Source: CAIWHR01 sp963786625 (GTDB lineage Bacteria; Pseudomonadota; Gammaproteobacteria; Burkholderiales; Casimicrobiaceae). From it: a stretch of 64,000 nt of DNA. The notes under the pieces were generated by a model. It was not told the origin of the DNA, did not search any database, and worked only from the letters and a program-made list of their open reading frames with translations. Shown one piece after another: positions 1-8,186 of the stretch. The DNA is taken from positions 124,001 to 188,000 of the forward strand of contig CAWAZS010000001.1 in NCBI GenBank assembly GCA_963786625.1, given 5' to 3'. The translations under genes and the position numbers were made by a program. The first letter of the stretch is position 1. Every line of letters begins with the position of its first letter.

Positions 1-1
1 C

Positions 2-670
2 GCCGTCTTCGGCGCGCTTCCCATGGCGGACCTGTTGCTGGTGCTCGCGGTCGCCGCGATGTTCGTGGCCTCCGCCGCCGCCATCTGGCAGGACAATCTC
101 AAGCACATGCTGGCGTACTCGAGTCTGGGGCAGATCGGCTACATCACGTTCGGCATCGGCCTCGCCACGCCGACCGGGCTCACGGCGGGCATCGTGCACC
201 TGTTCAACCACGGCATTACCAAGGGCGCGTTGTTCATGCTCGCCGGGTGCGTTGCGATGCGCCTGGGCAGCGTGCGCTTCGATCGCATGGCCGGCATCGG
301 CAAGACGATGCCCTGGACCTGTGCCGGTATCGTGGTCGGCGGCTTGAGCCTCATCGGCGTTCCGGCGACGGCGGGATTCGTGAGCAAGTGGTACCTGGTG
401 CTCGCGGCCATCGAGGCGACGGGATGGTGGATCGCGGTTCTGCCGGTCGCGAGCTCGCTGCTCGCGGTGGCCTATGTCTGGCGATTCGTCGAGATCGCGT
501 ATTTTCGCGAGCCACCCGACGACGTCCGGGCATTGCGCGAGGCGCCGCTGCCGCTGCTCGTCCCGGCGTGGGTGCTGGTGGCCGCAGTGGTCTGGTTCGG
601 CGTGGACAGCGCCTGGCCCGTCGCGGCCGCGTCGGGCGCCGCCGAAACGCTGTTCTGGGGACATCGATGA
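2..670 (+). CDS. Proton-translocating antiporter subunit (Mrp/NuoN-like), 3' part
   Basis: This is the carboxy-terminal part (222 residues visible) of a membrane subunit of the NuoL/M/N-MrpA/D family, which moves protons or exchanges Na+ for H+ in complex-I-like or Mrp antiporters. The reading frame is open to the left edge, so the start lies outside the window; an in-frame ATG at 23 is internal to the family fold. Visible are the motif around LAYSSLGQIGYI and the helix with His and Lys in LFNHGITKGALF, both typical of these proteins, followed by several hydrophobic segments. The stop overlaps the next start as ATGA, so the two genes are translationally coupled. The family is certain; whether the complex is an Mrp antiporter or a hydrogenase-type assembly cannot be told from this end alone. 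Confidence 0.85.
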   Translation, partial: AVFGALPMADLLLVLAVAAMFVASAAAIWQDNLKHMLAYSSLGQIGYITFGIGLATPTGLTAGIVHLFNHGITKGALFMLAGCVAMRLGSVRFDRMAGIGKTMPWTCAGIVVGGLSLIGVPATAGFVSKWYLVLAAIEATGWWIAVLPVASSLLAVAYVWRFVEIAYFREPPDDVRALREAPLPLLVPAWVLVAAVVWFGVDSAWPVAAASGAAETLFWGHR

Positions 671-2115
671 GCGCGCAGGCCGCCATTCTCGCCGCGCTCG
701 TCGTCCCGTTGTGCGGAGCATTGCTGATCGTTCTGGCGCAGCGCGCACCGAATGTCCGCGAGGGGGTGACGCTGGCGACCGCCGCGCTGCTGTTCCTGGT
801 CGTGCTGTCGCTGTTGCCCGCGGTCCTCGCCGGGGAACGCCCGGCGCTGCGCCTCCTGGACCTGCTTCCGGGTATTCCTCTGGCGTTCGAGGTCGAGCCG
901 CTGGGCATGCTGTTCGGGCTCGTGGCGTCCGGGCTGTGGATCGTCAACTCGATGTATTCGATCGGATACATGCGCGCGAACCGCGAAGCCGGCCAGACGC
1001 GCTTCTACGCGTGCTTCGCGCTCGCGCTCGCGGCGACCGTCGCGATCGCCTTTGCCGCCAATCTCGTCACGCTCTTCCTCGCCTACGAGATGCTGACGCT
1101 CGTCACTTACCCTCTCGTGACGCACCACGGGACCCCGGAGGCGACGCGCGCCGGTCGCGTCTATCTCGGCGTGCTGCTCGGCACCTCGATCCTGCTGCTG
1201 TTCGTCGCGATGGTCGCAACATGGCACGTCGCGGGCACACTGGACTTCCGGGTCGGCGGCATTCTCGGCGGGCGGCTCGACAACGCGGTCCAGGGCTGTC
1301 TGCTCGCCGCCTACATGTTCGGCATCGGGAAGGCCGCGCTGATGCCGGTGCATCGGTGGCTCCCGGCGGCGATGGTCGCGCCGACGCCGGTGAGTGCGCT
1401 GCTGCATGCGGTGGCGGTGGTCAAGGCCGGCGTCTTCACCGTCGTGAAGGTGATCGTCTACGTCTTCGGCATCGAGTCGCTGGCAGGACTGACGAGCGTG
1501 GACTGGCTGCCGACCGTGGCCGGCTTCACCATCGTCGCCGCGTCGATCGTGGCGCTGCGCGCCGACAACCTCAAGCGCCGTCTCGCCTACTCGACGGTGA
1601 GCCAGCTCTCCTACGTCGTCCTTGCCGCATCGCTGCTGGTGCCGCTGTCGATCGTCGGCGCGGCGCTCCATATCGCCGCGCACGCCGTGGCGAAGATCAC
1701 GCTGTTCTTCGCCGCTGGCGCGATCTACACGGCCGCGCACAAGACGGAGGTGAGCGAGCTCGACGGCATCGGACGCCGCATGCCGTGGACGATGGGCGCA
1801 TTTGCCGTCGGCGCGATCAGCATGATCGGACTGCCGCCGACGGCGGGCTTCGTGAGCAAATGGTTCATCCTGTCCGGAGCGATGGCCGTGGACAACCGCG
1901 TCGCGGTCGGCGTGATCGTCGTGAGCACGCTCCTCAATGCCGGCTACTTCCTCCCGATCGTCTACCGCGCGTTCTTCCGCGCCGGAGACGGAGGGCATGG
2001 CGAGGCGCCGCTGCCGATGGTCGCGGCGCTCGTGATCACGGCCGCGCTGACGGTCCTCATGTTCTTCTTTGCCGACATGCCGCTCGCGCTGGCGCGTCAG
2101 CTGGTCCGGAGCTAG
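667..2115 (+). CDS. Proton-translocating antiporter subunit (MrpD/NuoM-like)
   Basis: A 482-residue polytopic membrane protein of the same antiporter family as its upstream neighbour. The start is set by the ATGA overlap with the preceding stop. Family residues are in place: a Glu in the AYEMLTLVTYP helix, a Lys and a His in GKAALMPVHRWLP, a second Lys in AVVKAGVF and a third in HAVAKITLFF, which form the proton path in NuoL/M/N relatives. It should act in the cytoplasmic membrane as one of three large channel subunits encoded in a row here. Its TAG stop lies at the first bases of a duplicated hairpin repeat that separates it from the next gene of the operon. Confidence 0.9.
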   Translation: MSAQAAILAALVVPLCGALLIVLAQRAPNVREGVTLATAALLFLVVLSLLPAVLAGERPALRLLDLLPGIPLAFEVEPLGMLFGLVASGLWIVNSMYSIGYMRANREAGQTRFYACFALALAATVAIAFAANLVTLFLAYEMLTLVTYPLVTHHGTPEATRAGRVYLGVLLGTSILLLFVAMVATWHVAGTLDFRVGGILGGRLDNAVQGCLLAAYMFGIGKAALMPVHRWLPAAMVAPTPVSALLHAVAVVKAGVFTVVKVIVYVFGIESLAGLTSVDWLPTVAGFTIVAASIVALRADNLKRRLAYSTVSQLSYVVLAASLLVPLSIVGAALHIAAHAVAKITLFFAAGAIYTAAHKTEVSELDGIGRRMPWTMGAFAVGAISMIGLPPTAGFVSKWFILSGAMAVDNRVAVGVIVVSTLLNAGYFLPIVYRAFFRAGDGGHGEAPLPMVAALVITAALTVLMFFFADMPLALARQLVRS

Positions 2116-2282
2116 GATGAAACGACCCCCAATCTCGCCGCGCTCGCCGTCCCCCGAGGGGGCGGGTCAGTCCGTCGGGGCGGCCCTTCGGGACTAGGAT
2201 GAAACGGCCCCCGAAGCTCACTGAGTTCGCCTCCCCCCAAGGGGGCGGGTCAGTGCCCTTCGGGCGGCCGTGCGGGCACTGA
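2113..2282 (+). repeat. Two tandem copies of an intergenic hairpin repeat
   Basis: Two related units of about 82 and 88 bases (2113-2194 and 2195-2282) each begin TAGGATGAAACG, continue with a C-rich/G-rich stretch that can pair (CCCCC..GGGGG), and end in a hairpin closed by AGTCC/GGACT in the first unit and CAGTGCCC/GGGCACTG in the second. A third, inverted copy lies at 30778-30862. Each copy sits directly after a stop codon and inside an operon. The element resembles dispersed REP-like repeats of betaproteobacteria; its function is unknown. Confidence 0.75.
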
Positions 2283-2283
2283 C

Positions 2284-2538
2284 ATGGAACCGCATTGGCT
2301 CGTCCGTCCAGCGACCATCCGGCTGCTGTGGCGCGCATTCATCGTGCTGCTGGCGCTGACGGTGATCGCGGGCTTCTTCACGAGCCATGGCGAGCATGGC
2401 GGGCCCGAGTCGTGGTTCGCATTCGGCGCGTGGTTCGGCTTCGGCGCCTGTGCGGTGCTGATCGCGGCGGCCAAGGTGCTCGCCGTGTTCCTGAAGCGGC
2501 CCGACACCTATTACGGCCACGAGCGGCGCGATGACTGA
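2284..2538 (+). CDS. Small two-helix membrane protein of the antiporter operon
   Basis: An 84-residue protein with two hydrophobic stretches, roughly residues 15-31 (LWRAFIVLLALTVIAGFF) and 42-66, and a charged tail. It lies between two large antiporter subunits and overlaps the next start by eight bases, so it is clearly part of the operon. Its size and place suggest a small accessory subunit of the complex, comparable to the small Mrp subunits, but no diagnostic motif is seen and the assignment rests on context. Confidence 0.7.
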   Translation: MEPHWLVRPATIRLLWRAFIVLLALTVIAGFFTSHGEHGGPESWFAFGAWFGFGACAVLIAAAKVLAVFLKRPDTYYGHERRDD

Positions 2539-4213
2539 ATTCCTGCACCCGGGTCTGCTCGTCATCGCTGCCGGCCTCGCGTCGGTGCCGCTGCGTGGCA
2601 GGGCGCGTGGCGCCGTCGTGCTCGGCGCCGCGGCTGCCGCGATCGCCATCACCCTCGCGCTGCCGGAGGGCGTGCTGTGGCGAACGCGCTTCCTCGGCCA
2701 CGAGGTTCTGCCGTTTGCCGTCGATCGACTGTCGCGCCTTTTTGCCCTGATCTTCGCCGTCATGGCGTTCGGCGGGGGGCTGTTCGCGCTCAACCAGGTG
2801 AGCCGGCTGGAGGTGCCCGCCGCGATGATCTACGCGGGTGCGGCGATCGGCGTCACGCTCGCCGGCGACCTGCTGACGGTGTTCGCCTTCTGGGAGCTGA
2901 TGGCGATCGGATCGACGGCCGTCATCTGGAGTGCCGGAACCGCATCCGCCTACCGCGCGAGCCTGCGCTATGCGGCGGTGCACCTCGCCGGCGGCGTGTT
3001 GCTGATGGCCGGCATTGCCGGACACGTGGCGGCGACGGGCTCGGTCGTGTTCGAGCGCCTCGCCCTCGATTCTCCGGCGCATTGGCTGATCCTCGCGGGT
3101 TTTCTCGTGAATGCGGGCGCCTGGCCCTTGTCCGCGTGGCTGCCGGATGCCTACCCCGAGGCGTCGTGGAGCGGCACCGTGTTCCTCTCCGCCTTCACGA
3201 CCAAGGCGGCGGTGTACGTCCTGCTGCGCGGCTTCCCGGGCACCGAGCTGCTGATCTACGTCGGACTCTTCATGGTGTTCTACGGCATCGTCTATGCGTT
3301 GCTCGAGAACGACATGCGCCGCATACTGGCCTACAGCATCGTCAATCAGGTCGGGTTCATGGTCACCGGCATCGGCATCGGCACGGCGACGGCGCTCAAC
3401 GGCGCGGCGTCGCATGCGTTCGCCCACATCCTCTACAAGGCGCTGCTGCTGATGTCCGCCGGCGCCGTTCTTCATGCGACGGGGCGGCGCAAGTGCTCCG
3501 ACCTGGGAGGGCTGTTCCGCACGATGCCGCTGACGACCCTCTGCGGGACGATAGGCGCTCTCGCAATTTCGGGGTTCCCGCTTACGTCGGGCTTCGTCAG
3601 CAAGTCCATGATCGGCGACGCGGCGAGCGCCCAACAACTCACCGTCGTCTGGTATCTGCTCGCCGCCGCCTCCGCCGGCGTCTTCCTGCACGCCGGCATC
3701 AAGTACCCGTGGTTCGTGTTCTTCCAGAAGGACTCGGGTCTGCGGCCGGCCGACCCTCCGCTCAGCATGCGGCTGGCGATGCTGCTCTTCGCGGCCCTGT
3801 GCATCGGCCTCGGAGTCTGGTACGCGCCGCTGTATGCGCTGCTCCCGTTTCCCGTCGACTACGTTCCGTATACCGGCGCCCACGTCGTCGGGGTGCTGCA
3901 GCTTCTGCTGTTCTCGGGACTCGCGTTCTTCGTGATGCTGCCGGCGCTGCGGCGGACCTTGACGATCACGCTCGACACCGATTGGCTGTACCGGAAGCTC
4001 GGACCGGCGCTGGCGCGGGGCGCCGGCCGTGGAATCGCCGCCGCGGACGGCGCGCTGCGCAGGGCCGTTCGGGCGGCCGTTGCGAGAGTCCTCGACGCGG
4101 GCCGGCGTGCCGCCAGCGGCAATCGCGATCTCTCCCGTTCGAGCACCACGGGCGGGATGGTGCTCTGGGTTGCGGCGATGCTTGCCGCCTATCTCGCCGT
4201 GTATTACCTCTGA
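2531..4213 (+). CDS. Proton-translocating antiporter subunit (Mrp-like), third paralogue
   Basis: A 560-residue polytopic membrane protein of the NuoL/M/N-Mrp family. The helix with Glu (FWELMAIGST), the Lys helix TTKAAVYVLLRG and the late Lys in AHILYKALLLM are present. The position that usually carries the Lys of the seventh helix reads NAGAWPLSAWLP, so this Lys is absent; I believe this is common in this subgroup but cannot verify it. The C-terminal part carries LDTDWLYRKLG, typical of Mrp-type subunits, then an amphipathic Arg-rich stretch and a last membrane helix. With the two preceding genes it makes three large channel-type subunits in one operon. Confidence 0.88.
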   Translation: MTEFLHPGLLVIAAGLASVPLRGRARGAVVLGAAAAAIAITLALPEGVLWRTRFLGHEVLPFAVDRLSRLFALIFAVMAFGGGLFALNQVSRLEVPAAMIYAGAAIGVTLAGDLLTVFAFWELMAIGSTAVIWSAGTASAYRASLRYAAVHLAGGVLLMAGIAGHVAATGSVVFERLALDSPAHWLILAGFLVNAGAWPLSAWLPDAYPEASWSGTVFLSAFTTKAAVYVLLRGFPGTELLIYVGLFMVFYGIVYALLENDMRRILAYSIVNQVGFMVTGIGIGTATALNGAASHAFAHILYKALLLMSAGAVLHATGRRKCSDLGGLFRTMPLTTLCGTIGALAISGFPLTSGFVSKSMIGDAASAQQLTVVWYLLAAASAGVFLHAGIKYPWFVFFQKDSGLRPADPPLSMRLAMLLFAALCIGLGVWYAPLYALLPFPVDYVPYTGAHVVGVLQLLLFSGLAFFVMLPALRRTLTITLDTDWLYRKLGPALARGAGRGIAAADGALRRAVRAAVARVLDAGRRAASGNRDLSRSSTTGGMVLWVAAMLAAYLAVYYL

Positions 4214-4273
4214 TCGTCGAGCGCCGCCGGGGCGAGACGACTATCGACGACGTTTCGCAAGGAGTCATGCCGA

Positions 4274-4942
4274 ATGGGACAGATGATCGAACTCGCCGCC
4301 GCCGACGGCTTCAGACTCTCGGCGTACCGCGCCGACCCGGTCGGCGGACCGCGCGGCGGTCTCGTCGTCGCGCAGGAGATCTTCGGGGTCAACGGCCACA
4401 TCCGCAGCGTCTGCGACGGCTTCGCCGCCGACGGCTATGTCGCGATCGCGCCGGCGCTGTTCGATCGCTACGAGCGCGGCCTCGATATCGGCTACACGCC
4501 GGACGACATCGCGCGCGGCCGCGAGTTGAAGGGCAGGGCGCAGATCGACGCGGCGATGCAGGACGTCGCCGCGGCGCGCGATGCCGTCGCGAGCGCCGGC
4601 AAGGTCGCGGTGATCGGATACTGCTGGGGCGGCTTCGTCGCGTGGATGGCGGCGTCGCGCCTGGACGGCTTCGCCTGCGCGATTCCCTATTACGGCGGCG
4701 GCATGCTCGACGCGATCGGCGAGCGGCCCCGGTGCCCGGTGCTGGCGCACTTCGGCGAGCGCGATGCGATGATCCCCGTCGATGGCGTGCGCAAGCTCGC
4801 CGCCGCTCATCCGGACGCGCAGGTCCACGTCTACGCGGCCGATCACGGATTCAACTGCGATCAGCGGGCGTCCTTCGACGCGGCCGCGGCGAAGCTCGCG
4901 CGCGAGCGCACCATCGAGTTCCTGCGGCGCCACGTCGGCTGA
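4274..4942 (+). CDS. Dienelactone hydrolase family protein
   Basis: A 222-residue cytoplasmic alpha/beta hydrolase of the dienelactone hydrolase family (carboxymethylenebutenolidase type), which opens lactone rings in chlorocatechol and related aromatic degradation. The Cys-His-Asp triad is visible: Cys117 in GYCWGG, Asp164 in GERDAMIP and His191 in ADHGFN; Glu35 in QEIFG matches the residue that holds the nucleophile in this family. Length is normal for the family. The ATG at 4274 is preceded by AAGGAG at a workable distance. No other aromatic-degradation gene lies nearby, so the true substrate is unknown and a general housekeeping role is possible. Confidence 0.9.
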   Translation: MGQMIELAAADGFRLSAYRADPVGGPRGGLVVAQEIFGVNGHIRSVCDGFAADGYVAIAPALFDRYERGLDIGYTPDDIARGRELKGRAQIDAAMQDVAAARDAVASAGKVAVIGYCWGGFVAWMAASRLDGFACAIPYYGGGMLDAIGERPRCPVLAHFGERDAMIPVDGVRKLAAAHPDAQVHVYAADHGFNCDQRASFDAAAAKLARERTIEFLRRHVG

Positions 4943-5024
4943 GCGCGCGTCCGCCGGGATTCCGTCCCGGCAGGGATCGCCGTGCGCCGAGTCTCGCGGA
5001 CTCGCCCGATCGCGCGCCGGGACA

Positions 5025-5156
5025 TGAGCGCGCAGGGCCGCTCCCGAGCGCGAATCAGGCCCGAAGCGCGTAGCGCGGAGGGTAGTCCAGTGAGCGCGCA
5101 GGGCCGCTCCCGAGCGCGAATCAGGCCCGAAGCGCGTAGCGCGGAGGGTAGTCCGG
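5025..5156. repeat. 66-bp tandem duplication
   Basis: The segment 5025-5090 is repeated at 5091-5156 with one base difference near the end (TCCAG versus TCCGG). It lies between two convergent genes, downstream of the dienelactone hydrolase stop and just before the end of the opposite-strand gene. Each unit contains GCGC-rich self-complementary parts (AGCGCG..CGCGCT-like). No reading frame is credible in it. Confidence 0.85.
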
Positions 5157-5166
5157 TGAGCCGCCG

Positions 5167-5559
5167 TCAGCGGATCGTCCACTCGTTGCCGCAGTTGCGG
5201 CAGCGCACGTCGAGCGCGCAGCCTGCGGGGGCGTCCGGCGCTTCGTGCGAGGAGACGAGCGCGAACCTGGCGTACGCATTGCAGTTGCCGCAGACCGCCT
5301 TCTCGGCAAGGTATTCCGCGCGGAAGAGCAGCTGGTGGAATCGCCGCCACGCAAAGATGCAAAGCGCGCCGCCGGCCGCGCCGATCGCGACCAGCGCGAG
5401 CAGCGCCGCGGCCGTGGAGCGGAACTCGAGCATCTCGATGGCGAGCAACGTCATGATCAGGCTCAGCACGCCGGTGGTCAGGTACGCGAAGCTCTCGACG
5501 AGCTGGCGCTCGTACCACCGGCGGAACCCGTGCGCGCCGATCGCCACGGGGAGGCTCAT
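5167..5559 (-). CDS. Small membrane protein with C-terminal zinc-ribbon
   Basis: A 130-residue protein of unknown function. Two hydrophobic segments (about residues 24-41 and 49-70) are followed by a cytoplasmic-type tail with two Cys pairs, CGNC and CRNC, spaced like a zinc ribbon; the last residues are GNEWTIR. It lies downstream of the class III aminotransferase on the same strand with a gap of about 90 bases and may be co-transcribed, but nothing in it points to a link with that enzyme. Confidence 0.75.
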   Translation of the reverse strand: MSLPVAIGAHGFRRWYERQLVESFAYLTTGVLSLIMTLLAIEMLEFRSTAAALLALVAIGAAGGALCIFAWRRFHQLLFRAEYLAEKAVCGNCNAYARFALVSSHEAPDAPAGCALDVRCRNCGNEWTIR

Positions 5560-5650
5560 CGCCGGGATTCCCGGACGTTGCGCGTCGGCCCGGCGGCCTT
5601 GCCGGCGCCGAGTGCCGGAGTGCGCGCCCGCATGGCGCTGGTCCCTCCGT

Positions 5651-7048
5651 TCATGCGGAGGAGCCGCCGATCAGGCGATCGGCGAGCCCGAGGGCGTCGT
5701 CGAGCGCAGCGCAGACCCAGTCGAGCTCGTCGCGCGTGACGACGAGCGGGGGGACGATCCACAGGCCGAACTTGTCCGACGGCACGTAGATGTCGCGCTC
5801 GCGGAACAGGAACTCGGAGACGTCCTTGACGATCGTGCGCTCGTACTTCTCGGTCGCGCGCCGCAGCGGCTCCTTCGTCGCGCGGTCGCGGACGAGCTCC
5901 ATCGTCCAGAACAGTCCGAGACCACGCACGTCGCCGACGCAGGCGTGCTGGCCGGCGAGCGCGCGCAGCCTGCCGCCGAGATATTCGCCGAGCTCTCGGG
6001 TGCGCGCGAGCAGGCCGTCCTCGTGCAGCACGTCGATGCTGGCCAGCGCCGCGGCCGCGCCGAGCGCGTGGCCGGAGAAGCTCTGGCCGTGGCCGAAGAT
6101 GTGGTCGTCGAACGTGCGCGCGACCTTCGCCGAGAAGATCGTCGCCGCCATCGGGCAATGGACGCCCAGCGCCTTGCCGAGCACGATGATGTCGGGCTCG
6201 ATGCCGTAGTGCTCGAACGCGAACATCCGGCCGGTGCGCCCCATGCCGGTCATGGTCTCGTCGACGATCAGCAGGATGCCCCATTGGTCGCAGAGCGCGC
6301 GCAGCCCCTCGAGGTAGCCCGCGGGCGGCGGGATGATGCCGTTCGACCCGACGACCGTCTCGACCAGCATCGCCGCGACCTTGTTGTTGCCGCCTTCGTG
6401 CTCGATCAGGTAGTCGAGATAGCGCAGGTTGGCCTCGGTCGCCGCGCGGCCCTCGCCGAACGGCGAGCGGTACGCATCGGCATCCGGCGCGAACACGACG
6501 CCCGGCACGGTCAGCGGCTCCTGGAACCAGCGCCGCGGGTCGCCGCTCGCCGACGACGCGCCGGCGGTCGCGCCATGCCAGGAGCGGTAGCGCGAGATGA
6601 TCTTGTACGGATACGGGTACTGCTGCGGGGCATCGGTACGCGCCGCGTGCTCGCCGAACGCCGCGACATAACGATGCTGCCGTGCCCCCTTGATCGCCGC
6701 CTCGATCGCGGCGGCGCCCGACTGGCAGAAGAACACGCGCTTGTCGGGGCTCCCCGGCGCGAGCTCCGCGAGGCGGCGCGCGAGCTTCGCCGTCGGCTCG
6801 GTCGCGAAGTCGTCGGTGACGTAGACGACCTTCTCCATCTGGGCGCGCATCGCCGCCAGGACCTTCGGGTGGCGAAACCCCAGGTTGATGCACTCGTGCG
6901 CGCTGCGCAGGTCGAAGATGCGCCGTCCGTCCGTCGTGTGGATCCAGCAGCCCTCGGTCTTCTCGACGGCGATCGGCGCGTAGTTCCGCTGCGCCGACCA
7001 GCATTGCATCAGATGCCTGGCCTGCAGCGCGGCGAACGTCTCGGACAT
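5651..7048 (-). CDS. Class III (PLP) aminotransferase
   Basis: A 465-residue pyridoxal-phosphate enzyme of the class III (omega) aminotransferase family. The cofactor Asp is D263 in LIVDETMTG and the Schiff-base Lys is K292 in VLGKALG; the phosphate-binding QSGAAAIEAA motif lies near residue 110. Overall it resembles taurine-pyruvate type and other omega-amino-acid aminotransferases, which move an amino group from a terminal amine to pyruvate or 2-oxoglutarate; the exact donor cannot be read from sequence. The ATG at 7048 begins MSETFAALQ; the reading frame is open well upstream but without family similarity. It follows an SDR gene on the same strand, so an amine-to-aldehyde-to-acid or alcohol route is conceivable. 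Confidence 0.88.
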   Translation of the reverse strand: MSETFAALQARHLMQCWSAQRNYAPIAVEKTEGCWIHTTDGRRIFDLRSAHECINLGFRHPKVLAAMRAQMEKVVYVTDDFATEPTAKLARRLAELAPGSPDKRVFFCQSGAAAIEAAIKGARQHRYVAAFGEHAARTDAPQQYPYPYKIISRYRSWHGATAGASSASGDPRRWFQEPLTVPGVVFAPDADAYRSPFGEGRAATEANLRYLDYLIEHEGGNNKVAAMLVETVVGSNGIIPPPAGYLEGLRALCDQWGILLIVDETMTGMGRTGRMFAFEHYGIEPDIIVLGKALGVHCPMAATIFSAKVARTFDDHIFGHGQSFSGHALGAAAALASIDVLHEDGLLARTRELGEYLGGRLRALAGQHACVGDVRGLGLFWTMELVRDRATKEPLRRATEKYERTIVKDVSEFLFRERDIYVPSDKFGLWIVPPLVVTRDELDWVCAALDDALGLADRLIGGSSA

Positions 7049-7185
7049 CGTGATTGCTCCCCGGGGTTTGCGAACGCCCGCGACGACACCGAGCGGGCGA
7101 ACGAGCTGCATCCGCGCCCGCGCGGCTTCAACCGGATCGTCAGGGACTGCTGGAGCGGTCCGGCGAGGCAGGCGCTGGGGTTGGG

Positions 7186-7944
7186 TTAGCCGCGCCCCAC
7201 GAACGGCATCTTGGTCGCCATCACCGTCAGGAACTGGACGTTGGCGTCGAGCGGAAGGCTCGCCATGTAGAGCACGGAGCTGGCGACGTGCGCGACGTCC
7301 ATCAGCGGCTCGATCGCGATCTCGCCGTTCGCCTGCGGCACGCCCTTCGCCATCCTCGCCGCCATCTCGGTCGCGGCGTTGCCTATGTCGATCTGCCCGC
7401 AGGCGATGTCGTACTTGCGGCCGTCGAGCGACGTCGACTTCGTGAGGCCCGTGATCGCGTGCTTGGTCGCCGTGTAGGGCGCGGAATTGGGCCGCGGCGC
7501 GTGCGCCGAGATCGAACCGTTGTTGATGATCCGGCCCCCGCGCGGCTGCTGGCTCTTCATGATCCGGATCGCCTCCTGGGTGCAGAGGAACACGCCCGTA
7601 AGGTTGATGTCGACGACGTTCTTCCACTGCTCGACGGTGAGGTCCTCGAGGTTGATCGGCGGTGCGCCGACGCCGGCGTTGTTGAACAGCACGTCGAGGC
7701 GACCGTAGGTCTGCTTGGTTCGCGCAAAGAGGGCGCCGACCGATTCCGGGTCGCTCACGTCGGTCGGCACCGCCAGCGCGGCTCCGCTCGCTGCAGCAGC
7801 CTCGGCGATCGCCTGTTCCAGCGGTTCGCGGCGGCGGCCGGCGAGGACCACGCGATAGCCGTTCTTCAGGAATGCGACGGCGACGGCCTTGCCGATGCCG
7901 GTGCCGGCGCCGGTGACGACGGCGACCTTCGGGGAGGAAGTCAT
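7186..7944 (-). CDS. Short-chain dehydrogenase/reductase (SDR)
   Basis: A 252-residue classical SDR. The cofactor motif TGAGTGIG (residues 11-18), NNAG (88-91), the catalytic Ser144 and the Y157-x3-K161 pair (PYTATK) are all present, so the enzyme should be an active NAD(P)-dependent oxidoreductase. The start at 7944 (MTSSPKVAVV) puts the cofactor motif at the usual distance from the amino end; two Met codons further upstream would add a non-family extension. It precedes the aminotransferase gene by 137 bases on the same strand. Substrate unknown. Confidence 0.9.
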   Translation of the reverse strand: MTSSPKVAVVTGAGTGIGKAVAVAFLKNGYRVVLAGRRREPLEQAIAEAAAASGAALAVPTDVSDPESVGALFARTKQTYGRLDVLFNNAGVGAPPINLEDLTVEQWKNVVDINLTGVFLCTQEAIRIMKSQQPRGGRIINNGSISAHAPRPNSAPYTATKHAITGLTKSTSLDGRKYDIACGQIDIGNAATEMAARMAKGVPQANGEIAIEPLMDVAHVASSVLYMASLPLDANVQFLTVMATKMPFVGRG

Positions 7945-8113
7945 GGGGTGGGCGGTCCTTGGCGTTGTGGTGGACGGCAGCCATTGTCGGCGGGAACCCT
8001 GCGCGCAGGCAAGCCGCGACCGCGGAACAATTGGCCGGCCATCCGGGGGCCGGACGCCCCGTCGGCGCCGGTCGCCGTCCGTCGCCCACGGCGCCGCGCT
8101 GCCGCTCCCTTCG

Positions 8114-8119
8114 TAGAAT
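8114..8119 (+). promoter_or_regulatory. Candidate -10 box (TAGAAT)
   Basis: TAGAAT lies 67 bases before the GTG start of the exported subtilase. The same hexamer precedes several other transcription units in this window. No convincing -35 partner is seen. Confidence 0.35.
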
Positions 8120-8186
8120 ACCGCCTCTGCACGGGCGGCCCGCTGCCCCCGGCGGGCCGCCATTTCCACGACATGAGGATGCCACC

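Noticed and set aside
472..1998. Long minus-strand open frame opposite the antiporter gene
   Set aside because: Very high Arg/His/Asp content without family features; it is the shadow of the plus-strand membrane protein in GC-rich DNA.
2378..3883. 501-codon minus-strand frame
   Set aside because: Same composition pattern, opposite to an obvious antiporter subunit, no ribosome site or motif.
5025..5156. CRISPR array
   Set aside because: The two 66-bp units are directly joined without spacers and no cas genes are near.
4982..7189. 735-codon plus-strand frame across the repeat and the aminotransferase
   Set aside because: It begins inside the 66-bp repeat and then mirrors the minus-strand aminotransferase; composition is that of an antisense shadow.
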